NCBI GenBank assembly: GCA_020249415.1
Contig: JADCFR010000287.1
Location: 1-7,307 of the forward strand
DNA length: 7,307 nucleotides
Origin: Roseomonas sp.
GTDB taxonomy: Bacteria; Pseudomonadota; Alphaproteobacteria; Acetobacterales; Acetobacteraceae
Direction of reading: 5' to 3'
Numbering within the stretch: position 1 is the stretch's first letter; each line of letters starts with the position of its first letter. Shown piece by piece: positions 1 to 5,830 of this stretch. The notes beneath the pieces are model-generated. The model saw nothing but the letters and a program-made list of their open reading frames with translations. It had not been told where the DNA came from and did no database searches. Made by a program: the position numbers and the translations under genes.

Positions 1-1
1 G

Positions 2-802
2 CTGGTCGCGCTGCTGTTGGGGCTTGGCGCCAGCATGGCGCTTTCGCCCTTGTCATCGGCCATGTTGGCGCGCGCCGAACGGTTGGATCAGCTTTATCTC
101 CGCAATGTTGGCGGCATCACGGCGCTGGCCGGCGGCCGGCTTTGGTTGCGGCAGGCGGATGATGGGCTGCAACCCCAGGGCGTTGCCATCATTTCCGGCC
201 GGCCGATTGTCACGCGGGAATCGCGCCCCGATGAGGCGCTGCGCCTGGCCGAGGTCAGCGTTTGGCGCCTTTCGGCGGAAGATCGCCCTTTGGCCCGCAT
301 CGAAGCGACATCCGCCTTGCTTCAACCCGGGCGCTGGCGCTTTGATGGCGCCATGGTGTTTGGCGCAGATCGCGTGGCGGGCGCGCCGCAAAGCCTGGAT
401 TTCCCGACGGAATTGACCCCCGAGCGCATCGAGAATTCCTTTGCAAGTCCGGATACGCTCAGCCTTTGGGCCCTGCCGGAATTCATCACGGTTCTGGAAA
501 ATGCTGGGTTTTCCGCCATTCGGCATCGGCTGCATTTCCAGTCCCTGCTGGCGCTGCCCTTGCTTGCGATTGCCATGGCGCTACTCGCGGCCGGGTTTTC
601 CATGCGCTCCGCCCGGCGCGGGGGTGTCGCGCGCATGATCGCAGGCGGGGTTAGCGCAGGTTTTGCGCTTTTTGTGCTGGACAAGATCACCGGCGAATTT
701 GGTGAAGCGGGTAGTTTGCCCGTGGTATTGGCAGCCTGGGCGCCGGCGGGCGCGGGATTCCTATTGGCGGCAGCCCTATTGCTGCATCTTGAGGACGGGT
801 AG
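2..802 (+). CDS. lptG: LPS export ABC transporter permease LptG (3' part, start outside window)
   Basis: This is the C-terminal part of LptG, one of two inner-membrane permeases (with LptF) of the LptB2FG ATP-driven machine that extracts LPS and passes it to LptC, LptA and LptD. The frame is open to the left edge, so the start lies upstream. About 266 residues are visible of a family usually near 360, so roughly 100 N-terminal residues are missing. The visible order is a hydrophobic segment ending in ALSPLSSAM (the third membrane helix), a periplasmic beta-rich domain (window bases about 80-500), and three closely spaced C-terminal helices beginning at SLLALPLLAIAMALLAAG. The FVLDKITGEFG stretch followed by LPVVLAAWAP resembles the YVLDQIFG and GIPP region of E. 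coli LptG, which favours LptG over LptF. Its stop is one base from the lptD start, as expected in an lptF-lptG-lptD operon. The family call is confident. Confidence 0.93.
   Translation: MVALLLGLGASMALSPLSSAMLARAERLDQLYLRNVGGITALAGGRLWLRQADDGLQPQGVAIISGRPIVTRESRPDEALRLAEVSVWRLSAEDRPLARIEATSALLQPGRWRFDGAMVFGADRVAGAPQSLDFPTELTPERIENSFASPDTLSLWALPEFITVLENAGFSAIRHRLHFQSLLALPLLAIAMALLAAGFSMRSARRGGVARMIAGGVSAGFALFVLDKITGEFGEAGSLPVVLAAWAPAGAGFLLAAALLLHLEDG
791..794 (+). promoter_or_regulatory. Shine-Dalgarno of lptD, inside the end of lptG
   Basis: GAGG lies nine bases before the ATG at 804, within the last codons of lptG. It supports this start over an in-frame upstream ATG at 663 that would overlap lptG by 140 bases. 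Translation is probably coupled to lptG, since the stop and start are one base apart. Confidence 0.6.
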
Positions 803-803
803 A

Positions 804-3065
804 ATGGCGCGCCGGGCTGGAAGAATTCTTGGCTTTCTCCTGGTGGCGCTGCCCCCGAGCGCGGTAGTTGCGCAGGCGCCGCTTCTGCCGCCGATCGCCC
901 CACCCGCTTCGGTGGCGCCTAGCCTGCCGGGGGGCACACCTGCCCCCGCTGCGGCTGCCCCAGCCGCGCCGACACAAGATGCGCCCGTGAGCTTCACCGC
1001 CGACGAAGTGCAATATGACCAAAATGCTGCCCTGGTGGTGGCGCGCGGCCGGGTGGAAGCCTTCCAGGGCGGGCGCATCCTGCGCGCGGATGAACTGACC
1101 TATAACCGCAATACCGGCGTGGCCACAGCGCGCGGCAATGTGCAGCTGATTGAAGCGGATGGGCAGGTATTTTTCGCGGAAAGCGCAGTCCTGTCGAATC
1201 AAATGCGCGATGGTGTCTTGGAAGGATTGCGCGGCTATCTGCTGCAAAATGGCCGCATCGCGGCAAGTGGTGCGCGGCGCACCGATGGTTCGATCTTTGA
1301 TTTGGCGCGGATTGTCTATACGGTTTGTGAACCTTGCAAGGATGACCCGCTGGCCCCGCCCATTTGGCAATTGCGTGCGCGCACGGCCACCTTGGATCGC
1401 ACGGAACAACAGGTGCGCTACCGTGGTGCCTCGCTGGATATGGCCGGCGTGCCGGTGATCTGGCTGCCCTATTTCCAGCATCCGGACGGGTCCTCCCCAC
1501 GGCAATCTGGCTTTCTTAGCCCAAGCTTCGGCATCACAAAGTTTCTCGGCGGTTTCATCGAAACGCCCTATTACTGGGCGATTGATGAAAGTCAGGAAAT
1601 GGTCCTGCGCCCCACTATCTCGACCCGTGTCGCGCCGAATCTTGGGGTGGATTACCGGCGGCGCTTCAACACTGGTGAGATTGAGGTGTTGAGTTCTGCC
1701 GGCTATCTGGATGGCCGCGACGGTACGGAGGAAGGTTTTGCTGGCCATATCTTCGCCAAGGGTCGCTTTTCCCTGGATGAAACCTGGCGCGCCGGCTTCG
1801 ACCTGAACCGCGCCAGTTCCGAACAATACCTTCGCATTTATCGCTATGGTTCGCAGCGTGTCTTGCCGACAACGCTTTTCACCGAAGGCTTCTGGGGGCC
1901 TGAGGGCTTTGCGCGGTTTGATGCCCGCGCCTATCAGGGCCTGCGGCGGACCGATGACATCAGCCGCATTCCCCTCGTGCTGCCCAATATCTATGCCGAT
2001 TGGGAATCACCGGAAGACGGGCTTGGCGGGCGCTTCACTGTGGATACCTGGAATTTCGCTGTCTTTCGCGGTACCGGCACCAGCACACGCCGTGCTGCAA
2101 CGCGGATCGGCTATGCGCTGCCGCGCATGGATGATCTGGGCGGCATTTGGACCTTGCGTGCTCAAAGCGACCTTGCCGCCTATGATTTTGAGGATATCAA
2201 CCTTGCCCCCAATTTCGCGACCGGCAGCGCCAATGGACAAAGCGCAGCCGCGAATATTCGCGCCGCACTCGATTGGCGCATGCCCTTCCTGCGCGATGGC
2301 GGCGATTGGGGCCGCCAGGTGATTGAACCGCGCGTCCAATTGGTGACTGGCCCCATGACGGGCAGCCAATATCGCATCCCCAATGAAGACAGCATCGTCT
2401 TTGACTTCACCGATGCCAATCTGTTTTCGCTCAACCGCTTCACCGGACGCGATCGGCAGGAAGGTGGCACACGCGCCGATATGGCGCTGCGTGGCGCCTG
2501 GTTCCTGCCGGAAGATCGTCAGCTTGAAGCCGTGGTCGGGCGATCCTTCCGCGTTCAGGATAATGGCGGACCGTTTTACCCCTATAGCGGCCTGGAAAAT
2601 CGTGCTTCCGATTGGGTCAGCCGGCTGACCTTCAGGCCAAGCTCCTGGCTTGACCTGACCGGCCGCGCCCGGCGCGGCGGAGAAAGCTTTGCGGCCCGCG
2701 CCTATGATGTCAGTGCTACGCTGCGACCCACCCAGGATACCGGTTTCACCCTGGGCTATCTGCAGGCGCCGCCCATGCCCTTTCTCAACCCTGTGGCACA
2801 GCGTGAGGAAATCTATTTGGGCGCTTCGCAGCGCCTTGGCTTTTGGCGTGTAACCGCCTTTGGCCGCCAGGATGTCCAACTCAACCGACCGGTGGCCCTG
2901 GGTGTTTCGGCCATGTATGAGGATGAATGCTTCATTTTTGAAACCCGTTTCGTCAAGCGCTATGCTGAAGACCCAGCGACGGGCGATCTCTTTCCAGGGG
3001 CCACCGTGTTGCTGTTCCGCTTTGGCTTCAAGACCATCGGCGATTTCGGATTGAGGGCTCTATGA
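804..3065 (+). CDS. lptD: LPS-assembly outer membrane protein LptD
   Basis: LptD forms, with the lipoprotein LptE, the outer-membrane translocon that inserts LPS into the outer leaflet. The 753-residue product is a normal length for the family. Residues 1-25 read as a signal peptide (RR near the start, hydrophobic core, cleavage likely after AQA). Residues 26-60 are a Pro/Ala-rich linker. Residues 62 to about 225 form the LptA-like (OstA) beta-jellyroll, with repeats such as FTADEVQYDQ and RADELTYNRNTG. The rest is the C-terminal barrel. Family signatures include PVIWLPYFQHPDG (216-229), RQSGFLSPSFG (233-243) and ETPYYWAIDES (253-263). Only three cysteines are present: Cys175 and Cys178 (CEPC) in the jellyroll and Cys709 near the C-terminus in YEDECF. 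These are candidates for the interdomain disulfide known from E. coli LptD. The neighbours lptG and surA act in the same pathway. Confidence 0.96.
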   Translation: MARRAGRILGFLLVALPPSAVVAQAPLLPPIAPPASVAPSLPGGTPAPAAAAPAAPTQDAPVSFTADEVQYDQNAALVVARGRVEAFQGGRILRADELTYNRNTGVATARGNVQLIEADGQVFFAESAVLSNQMRDGVLEGLRGYLLQNGRIAASGARRTDGSIFDLARIVYTVCEPCKDDPLAPPIWQLRARTATLDRTEQQVRYRGASLDMAGVPVIWLPYFQHPDGSSPRQSGFLSPSFGITKFLGGFIETPYYWAIDESQEMVLRPTISTRVAPNLGVDYRRRFNTGEIEVLSSAGYLDGRDGTEEGFAGHIFAKGRFSLDETWRAGFDLNRASSEQYLRIYRYGSQRVLPTTLFTEGFWGPEGFARFDARAYQGLRRTDDISRIPLVLPNIYADWESPEDGLGGRFTVDTWNFAVFRGTGTSTRRAATRIGYALPRMDDLGGIWTLRAQSDLAAYDFEDINLAPNFATGSANGQSAAANIRAALDWRMPFLRDGGDWGRQVIEPRVQLVTGPMTGSQYRIPNEDSIVFDFTDANLFSLNRFTGRDRQEGGTRADMALRGAWFLPEDRQLEAVVGRSFRVQDNGGPFYPYSGLENRASDWVSRLTFRPSSWLDLTGRARRGGESFAARAYDVSATLRPTQDTGFTLGYLQAPPMPFLNPVAQREEIYLGASQRLGFWRVTAFGRQDVQLNRPVALGVSAMYEDECFIFETRFVKRYAEDPATGDLFPGATVLLFRFGFKTIGDFGLRAL

Positions 3066-3184
3066 GCTGTTGCGCTACCCCGCCGGCCCATGGCGGCAAA
3101 TTCAGTGCGCTTTCCGCTCACCCTCGCGCACCGAGAACGCCCGCTAAAGTTTTGTTTGGTCGCATTTTCCGAGCAGCCAAGTGA
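3062..3184 (+). CDS. Possible 40-residue small ORF between lptD and surA (doubtful)
   Basis: An ATG at 3062 overlaps the lptD stop as ATGA and opens a 40-codon frame that ends with TGA at 3182-3184, inside the inverted repeat upstream of surA. GAGGG at 3053-3057 sits four bases before the ATG and could serve as a ribosome site. The peptide would start MSCCATPPAHGG and end basic (LFGRIFRAAK), with no signal peptide or membrane segment. Against it, 22 of 40 codons end in G or C, compared with 35 of the first 40 codons of surA, and it uses AGA, CGA and GCA. I recognise no family. It could be a leader peptide that affects the hairpin, or simply chance in a gap. Confidence 0.17.
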   Translation: MSCCATPPAHGGKFSALSAHPRAPRTPAKVLFGRIFRAAK

Positions 3185-3205
3185 TTCCACTTGGCTTGAA
3201 AATGC
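3162..3205 (+). promoter_or_regulatory. Two-part inverted repeat (stem-loop) in the surA leader
   Basis: An inner perfect 9-bp stem (AGCCAAGTG at 3175-3183, CACTTGGCT at 3188-3196, loop ATTC) is enclosed by an outer perfect 8-bp stem (GCATTTTC at 3162-3169, GAAAATGC at 3198-3205). The internal loop has five bases on the left and one on the right. No T-run follows on either strand, so it does not look like an intrinsic terminator. The right arm ends three bases before the surA Shine-Dalgarno. It could be an RNA leader structure affecting surA translation, an RNA-processing or stability element, or a protein-binding palindrome. Its function is unknown. Confidence 0.6.
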
Positions 3206-3208
3206 TTT

Positions 3209-3215
3209 AAGGAGG
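3209..3215 (+). promoter_or_regulatory. Strong Shine-Dalgarno of surA
   Basis: AAGGAGG is a near-perfect match to the 16S rRNA 3' end, with five bases to the ATG at 3221. It decides the start: the in-frame TTG at 3218 would leave only two bases of spacing. It is the best ribosome site in the window, which fits independent initiation at surA after the long gap. Confidence 0.85.
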
Positions 3216-3220
3216 CGTTG

Positions 3221-4537
3221 ATGCGCGCCGTGACCTTGTCCCGAAAGCCCCTTCTGGCGCTGATGCTGCTGGCGGCCATGCTGTTGCATGCAGCCCCCAG
3301 GCCCGTCTTGGCGCAAGCCGCGGGCGGCAGCGTGAACAGCATCGTCGCTGTGGTGAATGGCGATGTCGTGACACGCAGCGAAGTCGAAAGCCGTCGCCGC
3401 CTGCTGGCGCTTTCCGCCGGCATGGCGGGGGATGCCGGCGCGCAGGGGGGGGACCAGATCCTGCGCCTGTTGATTGATGAGCGGCTGCGCATCCAGGAAC
3501 TTAGCCGCCGGCGCATTCCGGTAACCGATCAGGATATCGCAAGCTCGGTCGCCAATATCGAAAGCCGCAATGGGCTGCCGCCCGGCGGCGTGGTGCAGAA
3601 TCTGCGGCGCGCCGGCATCGAGCCGCGCGTTTTGTATGACCAGATCCGCGCGCAGATTGGCTGGGCGCGGCTATTGCGCGGCATGCTGGGCGAGCAGGCC
3701 AATATTCCGGATGCCGAGGTGAATGAATTCCTTGCCGCCCAGCGCGCCCGGCTTGGCGAGCCCGAATTCCTGGTTTCCGAAATCTTTATCCCTGTCGAGA
3801 ATCCCGGTCAGGAAGCGCAGGTCCGTCGCTTTGTCACCGATGTCATTCAGCGCCTGCGCCAGGGCGTGCCCTTTCCCATGGTGGCGGCGCAATTCAGCCA
3901 ATCGCAATCCGCGATCCAGGGCGGTGCCATGGATTGGATGACAGGGGATCGGTTTGATCCGGCGGTTGCGAGTATTCTCAAGCAAATGCCCGAAGGCGCC
4001 ATCAGCAACCCCATACGCGTGCCCGGTGGGTTTGAAATCGTGTTGCTGCGCGACCGGCGCGTTTCGGGCCGCGACATGGCAACCATCATGAGCATGCGTC
4101 AGGTCTTCCTGCCCTTTGAAGGTCAGGTGAACCCGCAAGCCCCAACCGCGCAGCAATTGGCGCAGCTGCAGCGGGCGCAAACCCTGTCCGACCAGGCGCG
4201 CGGCTGTGAGGCGATGGATGCCGCCGCGCGTGGCAGCCCGCGCCCTGCCGATCCCGGCCCGGTGCGGCTGGACAATATCACCCCGCCCGAATTGCGTGAC
4301 CTGCTGGGCAGCCTGCCGATTGGGCGCGCGACGCAGCCGATTATTTCCGTGGATGGCGCCCTGATTTTCATGGTCTGCGCGCGTGAGACCCGCAACATGG
4401 CGGAAGCCAATCCGCAACAGGCGCGCGATATCCTGCTGCGTGACCGGATTGAATTACTCTCCCGCCAATTGCAGCGGGATTTGCGCCGCCGCGCCCAAAT
4501 CGACATTCGCACGAACAATTCCGCGCGCGCGGGCTGA
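3221..4537 (+). CDS. surA: Periplasmic chaperone / peptidyl-prolyl isomerase SurA
   Basis: SurA escorts unfolded outer-membrane proteins, LptD among them, across the periplasm to the BAM complex. The product has 438 residues, close to E. coli SurA (428). Residues 1-32 are a signal peptide with a likely cut after VLAQA. Residues about 38-175 form the SurA N-terminal chaperone domain, starting NSIVAVVNGDVVTRSEV, the typical SurA opening. Residues about 183-280 are a parvulin domain, with SEIFIPV, the QFSQSQSA..GG stretch and a GGFEIVLLRDRR end. A second, degenerate parvulin-like region covers about 290-390, and the C-terminal helix packs back on the N-domain in the family. The only cysteines are Cys329 and Cys386, both in the second parvulin-like region, where they could form a disulfide. 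A run of eight G (3445-3452) encodes Gln75-Gly-Gly and is a possible slippage site, but the frame is intact here. rsmA follows after four bases. Confidence 0.94.
   Translation: MRAVTLSRKPLLALMLLAAMLLHAAPRPVLAQAAGGSVNSIVAVVNGDVVTRSEVESRRRLLALSAGMAGDAGAQGGDQILRLLIDERLRIQELSRRRIPVTDQDIASSVANIESRNGLPPGGVVQNLRRAGIEPRVLYDQIRAQIGWARLLRGMLGEQANIPDAEVNEFLAAQRARLGEPEFLVSEIFIPVENPGQEAQVRRFVTDVIQRLRQGVPFPMVAAQFSQSQSAIQGGAMDWMTGDRFDPAVASILKQMPEGAISNPIRVPGGFEIVLLRDRRVSGRDMATIMSMRQVFLPFEGQVNPQAPTAQQLAQLQRAQTLSDQARGCEAMDAAARGSPRPADPGPVRLDNITPPELRDLLGSLPIGRATQPIISVDGALIFMVCARETRNMAEANPQQARDILLRDRIELLSRQLQRDLRRRAQIDIRTNNSARAG
3445..3452 (+). repeat. G8 homopolymer within surA
   Basis: Eight consecutive G bases span the end of codon 75, codons 76 and 77, and the first base of codon 78 of surA. 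A one-base change in length would truncate the protein early. It is directly visible. Any role in slippage is speculation. Confidence 0.9.
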
Positions 4538-4541
4538 TGGC

Positions 4542-5372
4542 GTGATTGGGATTGAACTACCCAGCTTAAGCGATACCATCGCACGGCATGGGCTTGATGC
4601 ACGCAAGGCGCTTGGTCAGCATTTCCTGCTTGATCCAAGTATTTGCGCGCGTATTGCCGCCTCAGCCGGTGATCTGGCGGGGCGCCATGTGCTGGAAGTG
4701 GGGCCGGGACCGGGCGGGCTGACGCGTGCGCTATTGGCAAGCCCCGCCGCATCGGTGCTGGCGGTGGAACTTGATGCGCGTGCCGTGATCGCGCTGCAGG
4801 AATTGGTGGCCGCCTATCCCGCGCGGCTGCGCGTGCTGGAAGCCGATGCGCTTGGCGTTCACCCGGCCGAGGCTTTGCCCGCGCCGCGGCGCATCATCGC
4901 CAATTTGCCCTATAATGTTGCAAGCCCCTTGCTGGTGCGCTGGCTGCGCAGCGCGGCGGCGCTGGAGGGCATGACGCTGATGTTCCAGCTTGAAGTGGCG
5001 GAACGCATCACCGCCGCCCCCGCAACACCCGCCTATGGGCGCTTGGCAGTGCTGGCGCAGTGGCGTTGCCGTTGCGATTTACTGTTGCGCCTGCCGCCAG
5101 GTGCCTTCAGCCCACCGCCCAAGGTTTGGTCCGCCGTGGTGGGGTTTGTGCCCCATGCGGAAGACCCGCCGCCCGCGTTGTTCGCTGCCATGGAAAAACT
5201 CACCGCCGCCGCCTTTGGGCAAAGGCGCAAAATGCTGCGCGGCGCCCTGAAGGCGCTTGGGGGCGCTGAAACCCTGTTGGATCAGGCGGGCATCGCCGGG
5301 GATCGGCGCGGGGAAACCCTGACCGTTGCGGAATTCGACCGGCTGGCGCGGGTATTGGCGGGCCGCAACTAG
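4542..5372 (+). CDS. rsmA: 16S rRNA (adenine1518-N6/adenine1519-N6)-dimethyltransferase RsmA (KsgA)
   Basis: RsmA uses S-adenosylmethionine to dimethylate two adjacent adenines in the helix 45 loop of 16S rRNA, a late checkpoint in small-subunit assembly. The 276-residue length is normal. Motifs in order are ARKALGQHFLLD (20-31), SAM-binding VLEVGPGPGGLT (50-61), acidic VELD (75-78), EADAL (100-104), catalytic NLPYNVASPLL (121-131), PPGAFSPPPKVWSAVV (185-200) and FGQRRKMLRGAL (225-236). The position after KV is Trp where Asp is common in the family. I chose the GTG at 4542, four bases after the surA stop. The nearest upstream in-frame ATG (4383) lies deep inside surA, and no usable start follows before the conserved LGQHFL motif. 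No clear Shine-Dalgarno is seen, so initiation probably depends on coupling to surA. pdxA, often found between surA and rsmA, is absent. The stop interlocks with that of the convergent gene. Confidence 0.95.
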   Translation: MIGIELPSLSDTIARHGLDARKALGQHFLLDPSICARIAASAGDLAGRHVLEVGPGPGGLTRALLASPAASVLAVELDARAVIALQELVAAYPARLRVLEADALGVHPAEALPAPRRIIANLPYNVASPLLVRWLRSAAALEGMTLMFQLEVAERITAAPATPAYGRLAVLAQWRCRCDLLLRLPPGAFSPPPKVWSAVVGFVPHAEDPPPALFAAMEKLTAAAFGQRRKMLRGALKALGGAETLLDQAGIAGDRRGETLTVAEFDRLARVLAGRN

Positions 5373-5830
5373 ACCCAGCGCCTGACGCGCTTGCGATAGC
5401 CGTCATAAGCCGCGCCGAAACGCGTACTGAGGTAGGCTTCCTCCTTCACCACCACCAGCCGATCCAGGGCCAGATGGCAGGCCAGCACGGCAAGCCAGCC
5501 CCATAAATCACCCCAGCGCAGCGCGAAGCCTAGCACCACCACCAGAAAGCCAAGGTAGATCGGGTTGCGGCTGAAGCGGAACGGCCCAGTGGTCACCATG
5601 GCGGCATCGGGCCTATCCGGCCTTGGGTCATTGCCGGCCTGCACCAGCGCCAGCAGCGCCCAGCCGATCAGCGCGACACCCAGAAAAATCACCAGCACGC
5701 CGTAATCGGGCAAGGGCGGGCCGAGCCGCACCGGAAAGAAAAGATGCGCGAACCAGGCCACCGCCAAGACGCCGCCGACCAGGACGGGCGGCGGCAGGCG
5801 TACGCCAGGGCCGTGATCAGCTTCGGTCAT
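5369..5830 (-). CDS. Small membrane methyltransferase, isoprenylcysteine carboxyl methyltransferase (ICMT)/phospholipid methyltransferase-like
   Basis: The 153-residue product is an integral membrane protein with about four hydrophobic segments (roughly residues 13-31, 43-63, 91-106 and 109-127). Two stretches mark the ICMT/PEMT-type SAM-dependent methyltransferase superfamily: TTGPFRFSRNPIYLG (80-94) and a C-terminal stretch with EE (130-131), RFG (137-139), Y142, Y145 and RRW (150-152). In characterised members these build the SAM site next to a membrane substrate. The bacterial homologues are mostly uncharacterised, so the substrate (a lipid, isoprenoid or protein cysteine) cannot be told from sequence. 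The start ATG overlaps the upstream ygfZ stop as ATGA, and a good Shine-Dalgarno sits six bases before it. Both features fix the start and imply co-translation with ygfZ. The stop codon interlocks with that of rsmA in CTAG. The superfamily is confident and the function is not. Confidence 0.88.
   Translation of the reverse strand: MTEADHGPGVRLPPPVLVGGVLAVAWFAHLFFPVRLGPPLPDYGVLVIFLGVALIGWALLALVQAGNDPRPDRPDAAMVTTGPFRFSRNPIYLGFLVVVLGFALRWGDLWGWLAVLACHLALDRLVVVKEEAYLSTRFGAAYDGYRKRVRRWV

Noticed and set aside
663..803. Longer lptD starting at the ATG at 663
   Set aside because: It would overlap the conserved LptG C-terminal helices and place 47 residues before a clear signal peptide.
687..1826. 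Minus-strand open frame of 379 codons opposite the lptG end and lptD
   Set aside because: It is antisense to clear LptG and LptD motifs, has no recognisable domain or ribosome site, and is the long opposite-strand frame expected in GC-rich coding DNA.
2007..2879. Minus-strand open frame of 290 codons opposite the lptD barrel
   Set aside because: Same reasoning: a shadow of a well-supported gene, with no family features.
3080..3096. Small GC-rich hairpin (CCGCC/GGCGG) after lptD
   Set aside because: Only five base pairs with a seven-base loop and no T-run; such stems are common by chance at this GC content.
3175..3196. Intrinsic terminator after lptD
   Set aside because: The stem is good but is followed by TGAAAATGC on the plus strand and GCTCGG on the minus strand, with no T-run.
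3191..3205. Sigma-54-like promoter (GG ... GC) upstream of surA
   Set aside because: The GG and GC are nine bases apart instead of the required ten, and transcription would start at or beyond the ribosome site.
3671..4417. Minus-strand open frame of 248 codons opposite surA
   Set aside because: It covers the SurA parvulin domains on the opposite strand and shows only the low-complexity His/Arg/Gly composition typical of shadows.
4383..4541. Longer rsmA starting at the ATG at 4383
   Set aside because: It would overlap surA by 155 bases and add over 50 residues absent from the family. The GTG at 4542 gives the normal length.
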